Part shown: positions 1 through 9,112 of the stretch, piece after piece
Layout: the number at the start of each line of letters is the position of its first letter
Position numbering within the stretch: the first letter of the stretch is position 1
Assembly (NCBI RefSeq): GCF_000689255.1
Contig: NZ_HG964448.1
Span: 1 to 37,260, forward strand
DNA: 37,260 bases
From: Mycobacterium triplex
GTDB taxonomy: Bacteria; Actinomycetota; Actinomycetes; Mycobacteriales; Mycobacteriaceae
Direction: 5' to 3'
Position numbers and translations under genes: made by a program
Notes under the pieces: generated by a model
What the model was told of the DNA's origin: nothing
Database searches by the model: none
The model's input: only the letters and a program-made list of their open reading frames with translations

Positions 1-46
1 GGTTATGTTGGCTCAAGACATTGTCTCTTCAGAAAGTTGATCGGCT

Positions 47-1435
47 TTGGGCGATCGGGCTTATTTCGTCGTGTGGGGATCTTCTGCAGGCCTCGTTGAT
101 GCTGAGACGCGCTTTCCACGCAGCACTCGCTTAGTGTCGGACTCTGAGCAGCGGGTGGCTGATGGCTTTCCCGTTGTGGTCGACCAGGACGGGTTTCCTG
201 TGGAAGAGATCCTTGGATTCTTCGTCGCGAGGAGTTATTCGGCTAGGAGCACTTCGGCCCAGTATGCGCGCGTGTTTGCGCGATTGTGCGATTTTTTAGA
301 GTTTCGGGGCGCTAGGTCACTGCTCGATGCGACGCAGAAAGATTTGTCCGCTTATCGCGTTTATCGTACGCAAACCGCTGCACAGCCAATTTCTCAGTAC
401 GCGTTTCGCGTGGAGGCGACTGCGTTGCGGCAGTTCTATAGCTGGGCGGTCGAATCTGGCCGCTTGCGGCAGAGCCCGGTAAAAAAGTTCTCCAAAGTTG
501 GGCGAGACAATCTGTCCACGAATCGGATTCGTCATTCGAAAGTTCGACACGTCGACGGTTATCTGTACGACAAGTGGCTTGAAGAGGCGGGCTGCCGGTC
601 AGCCGGCGCATCTGTTCGGTCAGCGCGAGAACGAAATATCGCTGCCTTCAAGACGCTAGTGTCGACGGGTCTGCGGATACAAGAATTAGCGAGCTTACTC
701 ACATTGGATATCGATAACGGCCAACTGCTCAAGCATGCGATGGTTGTCGAGATGGAGTCTATTACTAAGTATGAAATTAATAGAAACGCAATTATCCCAA
801 ATTATGCGTTGACGGCGATTCGCAAGTATCGCAAACTCGAGCGTCCAAATGTAGTGCTGAGGCATCAGCGCTCCCTAGCCGGGCAACTCGACGGCTGCTT
901 TATGGTGGAGTATTTCGATCCCGGCACCCGGCGCGTCTGGGGGCTGTGGCGAGGACGGCGCCGCCAATACCTACTGCACCAAGTTCCGGTGGAGATGCGG
1001 CTCAAGGCAGTGATCGTCAGTGCAGACCGAATCGTCGAGCCCTTGTGCCTTTTCCTTAGCGACAGCCGCGGGCTGGGGATGACCCGTTCAGGGTGGGAAG
1101 GCGTCTTCACCGCAACAAGTGAACAGCTTCTTCGCCGGTACCCAGCCGACAGACAGGTGCGCAAGGTGACGCCACACGACCTGCGACACACCTTTGCTAT
1201 CAATTACCTTCGGGCTGCGCATCAGGCGCGTGCAAAGGCGCAGGGGCAGTCCACTTTTGGCGATGGACCGCCGTTGCGTGATCCCTTAATCGACCTGCAA
1301 GAACTGTTGGGGCACGCAACATCGGCTCAAACGCTGAGGTATCTGCGCTATGTCGAGGATATCGACATAGCTGTTGCCGCCGCGGCGCCTGATTCTGCCG
1401 TCGACGCGAACGACGACCGTGCCGCGGCGAAATGA
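47..1435 (+). CDS. Tyrosine recombinase/integrase (first of three)
   Basis: Site-specific DNA recombinase of the phage-integrase family, about 462 residues. An N-terminal SAM-like core-binding domain lies near residues 50-150. The catalytic domain follows with an intact set: Arg210 in GLRIQEL, His377-x-x-Arg380 in PHDLRH, His423 in LGHATS and the nucleophile Tyr432 nine residues after His423. An in-frame stop at 38-40 limits the gene on its 5' side. The start is uncertain: TTG at 47 is the longest choice, GTG at 71 is an alternative, and neither has a clear ribosome site. The stop overlaps the next gene, so the trio is probably one transcript. It matches the TnpA position of Tn554-like sets. 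Confidence 0.88.
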   Translation: MGDRAYFVVWGSSAGLVDAETRFPRSTRLVSDSEQRVADGFPVVVDQDGFPVEEILGFFVARSYSARSTSAQYARVFARLCDFLEFRGARSLLDATQKDLSAYRVYRTQTAAQPISQYAFRVEATALRQFYSWAVESGRLRQSPVKKFSKVGRDNLSTNRIRHSKVRHVDGYLYDKWLEEAGCRSAGASVRSARERNIAAFKTLVSTGLRIQELASLLTLDIDNGQLLKHAMVVEMESITKYEINRNAIIPNYALTAIRKYRKLERPNVVLRHQRSLAGQLDGCFMVEYFDPGTRRVWGLWRGRRRQYLLHQVPVEMRLKAVIVSADRIVEPLCLFLSDSRGLGMTRSGWEGVFTATSEQLLRRYPADRQVRKVTPHDLRHTFAINYLRAAHQARAKAQGQSTFGDGPPLRDPLIDLQELLGHATSAQTLRYLRYVEDIDIAVAAAAPDSAVDANDDRAAAK

Positions 1436-3320
1436 GCGTCGGGCGCTGGACCGATTCGGCGCGCATCGAGCACAGTCGATAGCGGATGCGCGGGTGCCCG
1501 CGGTCGGTATTCGCCGCGTCGTGGTGCTTGATAAGTTTGGTCAAGCAAGCCTGTGCGAGATTAATCCCGACAACTATCGCTGCAAGCGGCTGGCTGCTCA
1601 GCTGGCTGATCAGTGGGCACATATGGCAACCGGATTGTCGCGATCAGCGGTATACGCCCACTGGCAAGCTTCGGACCGCTACTTAAATTTTGTTGTGGCA
1701 CAGGGATATTCACACGTCAGCCTGAACGAAACCCCGGAGGCAGTCGTGACGACGTTGTCTGCGTGGTCGAAATCCTTGTTAGGCAAGTACGGTGCAACGT
1801 CGAAGGTCCCGTATCGGCTGACGAACATTGTCCAAGCACAGTTGGCTTCGGCGGTCTCCGATGGTGTCGTAACGGATGGTGTGCTGTGCGCGTTGGCGCT
1901 CGGGCCGGCGCTGATCAAGCGGCCGGTGGACCGGCCGCTTGATGAGTTCGGCAAAGCCGAGCTGCAGCGAATGGTTCTGGCGGCCCGTGCGCATATTCGG
2001 GCGTTAAGAGCCATCAGGGACTGGGCTGCGAAATTGATCGAAGCCAATGAGCACGACGGTATCACCGACATGGCGCAGCGAACTGTTGCCGAGATGCTGG
2101 CCATGGCTACATCGGGCAGTCCCGTTGTTGTCTCGGGGGCACTGGACAACACCGAGATGCTCGCGCACTTTCCGGCAGAGGCGTGGTCGCTATATCGGCC
2201 GCCAAGTGCTCTTGCGAACTCGGGGCCGTCGGCGAAGGGGTGGTGTGTGCGAGCGGTCATGCCGGCCACCGTTGATCTGACACCATTTCGCGTGCTGCTT
2301 CTGGCCACGACAGGCATTGCTGCAGATGAGATTTCGTCACTGCGGATCTCCGATATCGAGTGGCAAGCTGATGGTGTCAGGCTGCAGACGAATAAACCGC
2401 GCGCCGGGCGCTCGAAGGGGCGGTTCTTCCCGGTCTCGCAAGGCGGCGGGTGGAGCGTTTCTGGCGTGTTGGAGTCGCTGCTGGAGCATACGAGAACTGC
2501 CCGTGCTCTGGCGTCAGGGCAGATCAGCGGCGAGTTATGGCTATCGGTTAACTGGCAGCGCCCCGATGCTGAATGCCGTTATCTCCCAAGACAATTACGT
2601 CAGGCGTCGGCGACGACCAGCTTGGGATATTGGCTCCAACGAGTGGGCGGGGTGCATGAAGTCGGTGAAGTTTCCCTGCCGCATGATCTACGGAGAATCC
2701 GAAAGGCGAAGCTCAGCGAGCGCGCGATCGGCCTGCAAGGAATGTTCGCCGACATTGCCGGAGACGAGCACACGACGCGGGTTTTTTACACCCACTACGC
2801 GCACACCACGTCGTTGAAAGTGTATTCGGCCTCGGTGGTTTCACGATTTCAGCGGTCCCTCGCCGATGCGGTCACATCTGGTTTCACGGCCTTTCTGAAG
2901 CCGCGTGCGGAGGTTCCTTTGACTGCCCTCACTGAGGCGCTGCCGATTGAACTATCGCACGCCCGCAGCTTGAGATCGGGTGAGTTTGATATGGGCGTGG
3001 TTGACTGTCGCGATCCGTTTGACTCGCCGTTCACCGTCCGAGGCAAGTTGTGTGGGTCAGCGCCGCTGTCATGTTTGGTGTGCGAGAACGCCGTGGTTTT
3101 TACCGACCATCTTCCCAACGTTTTGGCGCTGGTCGAAGCGATGGACAACATCCGGAGATCAATGAATCCCGAAGAGTGGATAGCTATTTGGGGCGCTCAG
3201 TACGACGCGGCCGTGGCGCTGATCGAGTCGCTGCCCGAAAGTGTCCGCGAAGCCGCGCGTCAGCGGATGGCTCAGGCTCGTACCGACCTTCCCTCATGGT
3301 TGCAGCGAGGCGCCGAATGA
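1419..3320 (+). CDS. Tyrosine recombinase (second of three), Box I Arg missing
   Basis: Large tyrosine recombinase family protein, about 633 residues from GTG 1419; a TTG at 1374 would add 15. The C-terminal catalytic domain shows H422-D-L-R425 and a final region HTTRVFYTHYAH with Tyr457 and Tyr460 as candidate nucleophiles. At the expected Box I position the sequence reads GIAADEI, so the usual catalytic Arg is Ala301. The C-terminal 100 residues hold spaced cysteines, including CLVC, that resemble a zinc-binding tail seen in Tn554-type TnpB-like recombinases. It overlaps the first recombinase gene by about 17 bases and ends in an ATGA overlap with the third. It may work only together with its partners. 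Confidence 0.85.
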   Translation: MPRRNERRALDRFGAHRAQSIADARVPAVGIRRVVVLDKFGQASLCEINPDNYRCKRLAAQLADQWAHMATGLSRSAVYAHWQASDRYLNFVVAQGYSHVSLNETPEAVVTTLSAWSKSLLGKYGATSKVPYRLTNIVQAQLASAVSDGVVTDGVLCALALGPALIKRPVDRPLDEFGKAELQRMVLAARAHIRALRAIRDWAAKLIEANEHDGITDMAQRTVAEMLAMATSGSPVVVSGALDNTEMLAHFPAEAWSLYRPPSALANSGPSAKGWCVRAVMPATVDLTPFRVLLLATTGIAADEISSLRISDIEWQADGVRLQTNKPRAGRSKGRFFPVSQGGGWSVSGVLESLLEHTRTARALASGQISGELWLSVNWQRPDAECRYLPRQLRQASATTSLGYWLQRVGGVHEVGEVSLPHDLRRIRKAKLSERAIGLQGMFADIAGDEHTTRVFYTHYAHTTSLKVYSASVVSRFQRSLADAVTSGFTAFLKPRAEVPLTALTEALPIELSHARSLRSGEFDMGVVDCRDPFDSPFTVRGKLCGSAPLSCLVCENAVVFTDHLPNVLALVEAMDNIRRSMNPEEWIAIWGAQYDAAVALIESLPESVREAARQRMAQARTDLPSWLQRGAE

Positions 3321-5809
3321 CTTCCGCTACCGCCGCGAATGGCGCGCGGGGCATAGACGGCAATTCGGGTGCGAACCGCCTTGTCTCCGAGTTGTACTCG
3401 GACACTGAAGAAGTGTTTCTGTCGAGGCCGGATCGGCTTGAGGGAGTGCGGTCTGCGACTTTCGGAGATCAGGTGTGGAACCCCGACGGTGTTATTCCGC
3501 GGCGGCCCAATGTTCGGCGCGGCGCGGCATGCATCACGTTCCCCAGCCATCCGGCGTGGTCGCTGAGAAGTCGTGAGGTCGCGATGGCCCTGTTGAATCC
3601 CGCGGACCCCCGACTGTTGGCTCGCTCGGTGTCGTTTGGAAGTCGCACGTTCGCCATCTTTCATGCTCAAGGCCGCGTCGTGTCGTACAAAACGGCCGCC
3701 GCATGGCAGATCCAGAAGGGCCTGCCTGACGACATCACCGCGTGGAGCCGCAAAGACTGGATCTCCATGGTGAACGCCGAAATGGCCAAGGGAGCCAAGC
3801 GCGGAACGGTGCGCAACCTGATCAACGCCGTCAGAGACTTGGTTGTGCTGTCGCCGATTCTGACCGGCGGCGGCATCGCATCCGACCCATGGAACGGCCG
3901 TCCTGCGCATGTGATCGCCAAGCAGGCCCGTGAAGGTGCCACCGAAGTGATGACACCCGAACGGTGGATCCCGCTGATCGGCGCCTGCTGGACCTACATC
4001 AGTGTCTTCGCCGATGACATCGTGGGCTTGCGGGACAGCCATCGCTGCGCGCTGCAAGAGCGGGTGCGGGGACACTGGCGACGACGCCACACATACGACA
4101 ACCTGATTGAGGGATATCTGGAGTCGCCGGAGGCCGTCATACCCATGAAGAAGTGGCATGGAGACCTCGAACCCAATTGGGAACAGTTGTCCCGCCTGGT
4201 GACCGGCGATCACATAACGCGAGTTTTTCAGCTTGGCCAAGGCTCGATAGGCCAGATTCGGCGACAGACTGTTCGTGACGCGATCGCCGACGGGGACGTG
4301 CGAGCCGAGCGGATAAACGGCGCTGCCTTGGGCGCGCTCCTGAAAAGACGGGCCTCTGAGTTGGCCGGGATCCGATGCACCGCGGGCGGGCCGAGGGCCT
4401 GCGAAGCTGACAGGATCCTGCAAACCTGGATCGACGATCCCCAGAACCTGGTCGCCCTTCGCGCGGGCGGCGACGGTCGCACAGGTCAGGAAATCACCGC
4501 CGACGACATCAACTGGTCGATGATGGAATACCTGCTGTACGGCAACAAGACGAGCAAGCATTACACGTTGGGGCCCTGGAAACGAGGCTATCGCCGTCGA
4601 AATCTGATCCTTACGGCCGCGCAATCGGGCCGCACCTTCCTCGCGGATCACGGAGCGATGAGTACCCTGCGAGACTGCGTCGACTTCGCCTTGGTAGAGC
4701 AACCCGATGGCCGCCACGTGCCGTGGCGCGAATCGATGTCTGACTACGAAGCCCGGTGCGAGCTTCGCGCGCTCCGAGCGGCCTGCTACGTCTTCATCGC
4801 CGCGATGACGATGATGCGCGATAGCGAACTTCAAGCCATCAAGCGCGGATCGATCACGACGCACTACGGCGTGCAAGCGATCAAATCCAGCACCTACAAG
4901 GGTCGGCGAGCCGAAACGACGGCGCACTGGTGGATTGTCGAGGAGGCCGCAACGGCGATCCGCGTGCTCGAACGACTCAGCGCCCATCCAGAATACCTAT
5001 TCGCGAAGTTCGTTAACGGGCCTCACGAAGATGCCGAACCCGGCATCCGACCCGCTCATGAACTCGAGTTCCTGCTGGAGCACTTCGCGGCCACCGGAGA
5101 GCGCAGCGGACTGGCGCCGATCCCGCATGGCTCGCCGATCACGTCACGGGCGTTGCGGCGCACCACCGCGTGCATCGGCCGCGAACTCGGCGGTAACGAA
5201 CTCGCTATGAGTCAGCAACTCAAGCATGTCATCAGCTACGGCTACTCCAACGTCACCGCCGACTACATGGCACCCGACCCGGCGTGGTCAAACCTGCTTG
5301 ATACCAACAGGTCTGAAGAGAATCACGCACATATGATCGACATGATCAAGCAAGCGCGGCAAAGCAACCATCCGCTGGCCGGGCGCGGCGGTGCACGCCT
5401 CACCGACGCCATCGTCGACGAATCCACGTCCACCGCGGCATCGAGTAGCCCAGAGCTACTAATCTCCGACTCGCAGCTCGCGGTCCTGCTGAAGAAAATC
5501 GCTCCCGTAATCCGGTTCGGACCCGCTAACGCATGTCTGTACGACGAGGAGACTGCACTGTGCCGACGCACCGCCGCGCGCGACACCCAAGGGCCACTAC
5601 TGGGCTTGTGCCAGCCCACGCGCTGCCCGAACTCGGTTGTCGGCCCCGAACACCTGCCTGTCTGGATCGGCGAACTTCAAATGCTGAAGTCCACAATCGC
5701 CGACAATCGGCTCAGCCCCCCACGGCTGCAATCACTTTCCGAACGGCTCGCTGAGGTCGAGCAGGTCCTCCACAGTGCGAATGTTGATGCTGACCGTGAA
5801 CAGCGATGA
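3317..5809 (+). CDS. Tyrosine recombinase (third of three), with Cys-rich tail
   Basis: Very large recombinase-like protein of 830 residues. The ATG at 3317 is chosen because it forms an ATGA overlap with the upstream stop; the open frame extends further upstream but inside the preceding gene. Box I is recognisable as MMRDSEL with Arg501. Box II is degenerate, with Arg611-Ala-Leu-Arg614 where His-x-x-Arg is usual. LKHVISYGYSN supplies His637, and Tyr643 or Tyr650 could be the nucleophile. The final 100 residues contain several cysteines spaced like a zinc-binding module. The N-terminal 300 residues are not recognised. It is transcribed with its neighbours and probably takes part in the same recombination complex. 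Confidence 0.8.
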   Translation: MTSATAANGARGIDGNSGANRLVSELYSDTEEVFLSRPDRLEGVRSATFGDQVWNPDGVIPRRPNVRRGAACITFPSHPAWSLRSREVAMALLNPADPRLLARSVSFGSRTFAIFHAQGRVVSYKTAAAWQIQKGLPDDITAWSRKDWISMVNAEMAKGAKRGTVRNLINAVRDLVVLSPILTGGGIASDPWNGRPAHVIAKQAREGATEVMTPERWIPLIGACWTYISVFADDIVGLRDSHRCALQERVRGHWRRRHTYDNLIEGYLESPEAVIPMKKWHGDLEPNWEQLSRLVTGDHITRVFQLGQGSIGQIRRQTVRDAIADGDVRAERINGAALGALLKRRASELAGIRCTAGGPRACEADRILQTWIDDPQNLVALRAGGDGRTGQEITADDINWSMMEYLLYGNKTSKHYTLGPWKRGYRRRNLILTAAQSGRTFLADHGAMSTLRDCVDFALVEQPDGRHVPWRESMSDYEARCELRALRAACYVFIAAMTMMRDSELQAIKRGSITTHYGVQAIKSSTYKGRRAETTAHWWIVEEAATAIRVLERLSAHPEYLFAKFVNGPHEDAEPGIRPAHELEFLLEHFAATGERSGLAPIPHGSPITSRALRRTTACIGRELGGNELAMSQQLKHVISYGYSNVTADYMAPDPAWSNLLDTNRSEENHAHMIDMIKQARQSNHPLAGRGGARLTDAIVDESTSTAASSSPELLISDSQLAVLLKKIAPVIRFGPANACLYDEETALCRRTAARDTQGPLLGLCQPTRCPNSVVGPEHLPVWIGELQMLKSTIADNRLSPPRLQSLSERLAEVEQVLHSANVDADREQR

Positions 5810-6201
5810 GTAGCCGCGACAACATCCGCTCAGCCATGGAACGGCTGCTCTCGGGAGCACCTCAATTCACGGATGGACGGCTGACACGGACGAACCTCGC
5901 GCTAGAAGCCGGCATCGGCCGCGCCACCCTGTACCGCCAACCTGATCTCATCGCGGAGTGGACCCGCAAAGTCGCACAAGCAGATGCTCACGAGCTGCCG
6001 ACGTCCAGCGAAGCAGCCGTTGCGCGGCTGACACGACAACTCGCTGACGAAAGAGACAGGCGCACCGACGCAGAACGCGTCGCCCAGGGGCTCGCGCTGG
6101 TCGTCGCAGAACTGTACCGACAGTTAGAGGATCGCGACGGGCGCGGCGCCGATCGCGTTGTCGCAATCGCCAGGCAGCGGGATCAACGACCGCACCGATA
6201 A
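5806..6201 (+). CDS. Small HTH/coiled-coil protein, TnpC-like (DUF6262-type)
   Basis: A 131-residue protein starting at an ATGA overlap with the third recombinase gene. Residues about 20-45 form a TetR-like helix-turn-helix ending in AGIGRATLYR, and residues 65-110 are charged and likely helical, probably a coiled coil. Small proteins of this kind accompany Tn554-like recombinases as the TnpC or DUF6262 component and are thought to influence orientation or frequency of transposition. The family assignment rests on pattern and position. It is the last gene of the cassette. Confidence 0.75.
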   Translation: MSSRDNIRSAMERLLSGAPQFTDGRLTRTNLALEAGIGRATLYRQPDLIAEWTRKVAQADAHELPTSSEAAVARLTRQLADERDRRTDAERVAQGLALVVAELYRQLEDRDGRGADRVVAIARQRDQRPHR

Positions 6202-6635
6202 CTATGTTGAGGACTTTTCGTCGATATCCGAAACAGGAACGCACGGGGGATCGCACTGCTACTGAACCGGCGAAGTGCCTTGTACGCCAAAGAGCTTGGT
6301 GGATTCCCCCCTCGAACAGAAATGGCATAGCTGGTGGCATGTGGAGTGCGCGGTGTGCGGCCGGGAGGGGGCCATGGTGACGGATAGGGGGGCGAGCGCT
6401 GGTCGGGCGGTTGACCCCCAGCTAACTGCTAGTCGACCTTGCGTGGGAGCATGCGCTGCCTGTGGTCAGCGCGTTGATCTGGCTAAACGTGCAGTGCCGG
6501 CTGCCCTCGATCGCGGTGTAGTACGTTCACGGCGAACTCGCTTGCTCGTGCGGTATTTCGTGTGGGAAAGGTGACCCGTCGAGAGCGTGCCCGTGGAGCG
6601 GTGTTCGTCGGCTTAGGACTGAACCGTTACTTGCC
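6202..6635. other. 434-base gap after the recombinase cassette
   Basis: No convincing gene. A plus-strand open frame near 6275-6574 carries several Cys pairs but has no ribosome site and atypical composition. The gap lies between convergent 3' ends and is the likely place for the right end of the recombinase element, though no repeat or attachment core could be recognised. Confidence 0.4.
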
Positions 6636-7484
6636 TCATGTCGGCAGCCGGGTTCCGCAAGAAGGGCACCAGGTGATCGGGCTTCCGAGCAACGCTTCGA
6701 TGGAGGACAAATCGTCGTGATGCAGCGTGCATATCTGGCGGGCCAGATGGATCCGGATGGTGTCAATGATGAACTGTGCCCGCTCAACAGGTGTGGCGCC
6801 GTAGCCGTCGTCATCAATGGTGCCGTGAGCGATGATGTCGCCCTGTTCGAGTTCTTTTTGCCCGTATTGGGGTGTGCCGTCGCTATGGGTGCCGGCGAGC
6901 GTGCGGACGAAGCGGCCGCTGGGCCGAACGTCGAGTTCGATGCGCCACTCGCCGTGGCGCTCGCGGAAGTAGAAGTTGTGCCCGTCCACATCTCCGTCCC
7001 ACTGCTCCGGGAACAAGCCGCCATGGCTACCCACGGTGACCCCCTGTTGCCCCGCTAGCCAGGTCTGCAGGCCAGCTTCAGCGGCCCGTTCGTCGGCCGT
7101 GATCTGTTGGCCCTCAGGGGATTCCCAAAAGGCTTGGATGTTGTTGCGCCATTGCTCCCAGGTGCGGCGTCGATCCTGGCGGGTGCGGGCACAGGTGCAG
7201 GCGAATCCGTAGTCGTGCAGATCGGTTTCGGGTAGCCGTGGGTGACACCCGCACCGGCAGCGCTCGCCGCTGTCGACGTAGCGCCAGACGGTGAGCGCAT
7301 CAAGGGCCACGTCGGCGAGCACCTCGGGTTCAGGGGCGCCCTGCAGGTCGAACACCGTCGCCAGGTGGTCGCGGTAGCGCCGCCGCGCCTCGGTGCGGGC
7401 ACGCTCGAGCTGCTCCCGGTACTCGGCGGCCCCGGGAGTGGTGGAGAAGTCGGTGACATAGAGCTCCTCGGGTTCCTGATCCAT
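6636..7484 (-). CDS. Hypothetical protein with two Cys clusters
   Basis: A 282-residue protein of unknown function. Residues 1-60 are charged and helical. A Cys-rich segment follows (CRCGC near residue 78, CTC near 96). The middle is rich in Trp, Gly and Asp, and the last ten residues contain CPSCGTR, a half zinc-ribbon. These features suggest zinc binding rather than catalysis. It is divergent from the AAA+ ATPase gene, and the 206 bases between them probably hold both promoters. The zinc-ribbon protein at 9113 also has paired cysteines near its C-terminus, so the three genes may form one functional group. No family name can be given with confidence. Confidence 0.7.
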   Translation of the reverse strand: MDQEPEELYVTDFSTTPGAAEYREQLERARTEARRRYRDHLATVFDLQGAPEPEVLADVALDALTVWRYVDSGERCRCGCHPRLPETDLHDYGFACTCARTRQDRRRTWEQWRNNIQAFWESPEGQQITADERAAEAGLQTWLAGQQGVTVGSHGGLFPEQWDGDVDGHNFYFRERHGEWRIELDVRPSGRFVRTLAGTHSDGTPQYGQKELEQGDIIAHGTIDDDGYGATPVERAQFIIDTIRIHLARQICTLHHDDLSSIEALLGSPITWCPSCGTRLPT

Positions 7485-7690
7485 GCCGTCGAGGATGTCA
7501 TGAGCGCGGTGTCGTGTCGCACGAATTTTATGCAGCAGGCGACGTGGGTGCGTCAGGGAACTCTCGCGTAGGGCCCGAGTGGGAAGTGCTGATCTGGTTG
7601 CGCGGCAAGGCCAATCAGCGGACGTGGGAAAACCAAGTTGACTATGAGCCCGGCGGGGTGCGATTCTGTTCGGCTGCCCTTTTCCCGGAA
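7485..7690. promoter_or_regulatory. Divergent promoter region for hypothetical gene and AAA+ gene
   Basis: This 206-base stretch separates two genes read away from each other. A plus-strand frame is open through it in phase with the AAA+ gene, but that part of the translation is not family-like, so it is treated as untranslated leader. No operator repeat was recognised. Confidence 0.35.
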
Positions 7691-9112
7691 ATGACGAATG
7701 AGGCGATGAACCTAACGAACGACGAACTGACCGATGTGACCACCGAGCAGGCCGACGGCGCTGACGCCCATCGCCGACCCATCACCGACGTCCACGGGTG
7801 GCTCGACGGCCTTGAGTATAGTGCGCGGCCCGCGCTGCGCGCCCTGGGTGAGCTGCTCCTCGGCGTCACCGAACGCGACCGCGCCGAGCCGGCCGAGAGC
7901 GCCGAGCGGTTCACCGCCCGCTGCCTGGGGGTGGCGGACTGCGGGCACCTGGTCGATGAGGAACGCGACCTTAACCCGGTGTCGCGGTTCACCTTCGCGC
8001 TGGCGCTGGCCGAATGGATCCAGGAGCACACCCACGCTTGCGAGATCGGTCCGGGCGAGGACACCAGCCCGCCCAAGTGGACCCAAACCGAGATCGGCGA
8101 CCAACGCTACCGCCACCCGCTCAGTGTGCGGGTGCACTTTCCCGCCGGAACGCTGCTAGCCGACACCGGCTGTGTCATCGCCCTCCAGGGGCGCCAAAGC
8201 ATCCTGCAATCGGCCGAAGTGAGCGCCTACGTGACGCCGGAGCACCAGGACCGCGCCCGCGCGGTGCTCGACCGCCTCGCCGACCGCGCCAACAAACTCA
8301 ACCCGTACCGAGGCCGCGCGGTGCGCGCCACCCACACCGCCGGGCTCACCTTGACCGTCATCGATTTGCCCTCGACCGCAACGCGGGACAACGTCATCGT
8401 CGCCGACCAGGTGTGGGCCGAAGTGGATCTGAGTGTCAGCGCCGTGCGCGACCGCCACGACCTGCTCAACACCCACAGCCTCGGTGCCCGGCGTGGTGTG
8501 CTGCTCTGCGGTCCGCCCGGTACCGGCAAGTCAGCCGTGTGCGCGGTCGTGGCCCGCGAGGTCGTCGGGGAATTCACCGTCATCTACGTCGAGGCCAAAG
8601 CCGGCACCCAACTGCTGGGCGCCGTCGTGGAGGAAGCCCAGCACCTCGGCGGCCCGATCCTGCTCATCCTTGAGGACGTCGACCTGTGGTGCCGGGACCG
8701 CAGCACCGGCGATGCAGGGTTGTCGGAGTTGTTGGGGGCCATGGACATCGGACCGGATGCCCGCATCCTGACACTGGCCTCCACCAACGACGCCGCCACC
8801 CTGGACAAGGCCGCCATCCGCACCGGGCGCTTTGACTCCATCGTCGAAGTCAGCTACCCCAACCAGACCGACGCTGCCCGCATCCTGGCAGCACTGATCC
8901 ACGACCTGCCCGGTAGCCAGACGGTGGACACCGCGGCGGTGACGGCCGCCCTGCCTGCGAACACCAGCGGCAGCGACATCCGCGAAATCGTGCGCCGCGC
9001 CGTCCTGGCTGGCGACGGCGGTGACGGCGGACACGTCACTACGGCAACGCTTCTGGCCGAGGTAGGCAGCGGACGCTACCGCCCAACGATTCCGGAAGGG
9101 ATGTACCTCTAG
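7691..9112 (+). CDS. AAA+ ATPase
   Basis: A 473-residue protein with one C-terminal AAA+ module of the FtsH/Cdc48 type. It has Walker A GPPGTGKS at residues 274-281, a Walker B-like LLILEDVD at 324-331, a Ser-Thr-Asn sensor 1 about 40 residues later, and RTGRFD with a likely arginine finger. The N-terminal 200 residues are not recognised and probably select a substrate or partner. The ATG at 7691 was chosen because the upstream extension is poorly conserved in character; ATG 7706 is also possible. The stop TAG is directly followed by the ATG of the next gene. Single-module ATPases of this sort remodel or unfold proteins; no protease domain is present. Its target is unknown. Confidence 0.85.
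   Translation: MTNEAMNLTNDELTDVTTEQADGADAHRRPITDVHGWLDGLEYSARPALRALGELLLGVTERDRAEPAESAERFTARCLGVADCGHLVDEERDLNPVSRFTFALALAEWIQEHTHACEIGPGEDTSPPKWTQTEIGDQRYRHPLSVRVHFPAGTLLADTGCVIALQGRQSILQSAEVSAYVTPEHQDRARAVLDRLADRANKLNPYRGRAVRATHTAGLTLTVIDLPSTATRDNVIVADQVWAEVDLSVSAVRDRHDLLNTHSLGARRGVLLCGPPGTGKSAVCAVVAREVVGEFTVIYVEAKAGTQLLGAVVEEAQHLGGPILLILEDVDLWCRDRSTGDAGLSELLGAMDIGPDARILTLASTNDAATLDKAAIRTGRFDSIVEVSYPNQTDAARILAALIHDLPGSQTVDTAAVTAALPANTSGSDIREIVRRAVLAGDGGDGGHVTTATLLAEVGSGRYRPTIPEGMYL

Larger units (their letters stand above)
47..6201 (+). mobile_element. Tn554-like cassette of three tyrosine recombinases plus TnpC-like gene
   Basis: Four plus-strand genes overlap end to start: the second begins inside the first, and the third and fourth each begin at an ATGA overlap. 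Three encode large tyrosine recombinases of increasing size (about 460, 633 and 830 residues) and the last a 131-residue HTH protein. This order recalls the TnpA-TnpB-TnpC set of Tn554-type elements, which move by tyrosine recombination and lack terminal inverted repeats. No element ends or target duplication could be seen, and the left end may lie before the window. The cassette may be responsible for moving the downstream cargo, but that is inference. Confidence 0.7.

Noticed and set aside
3272..4987. Long minus-strand open frame (571 codons) inside the third recombinase gene
   Set aside because: Antisense shadow caused by high GC at codon third positions; its translation shows no domain and the plus strand encodes a recognisable recombinase.
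6275..6574. Plus-strand frame with several Cys pairs
   Set aside because: No ribosome site and no recognisable fold; kept only as a note on the gap.
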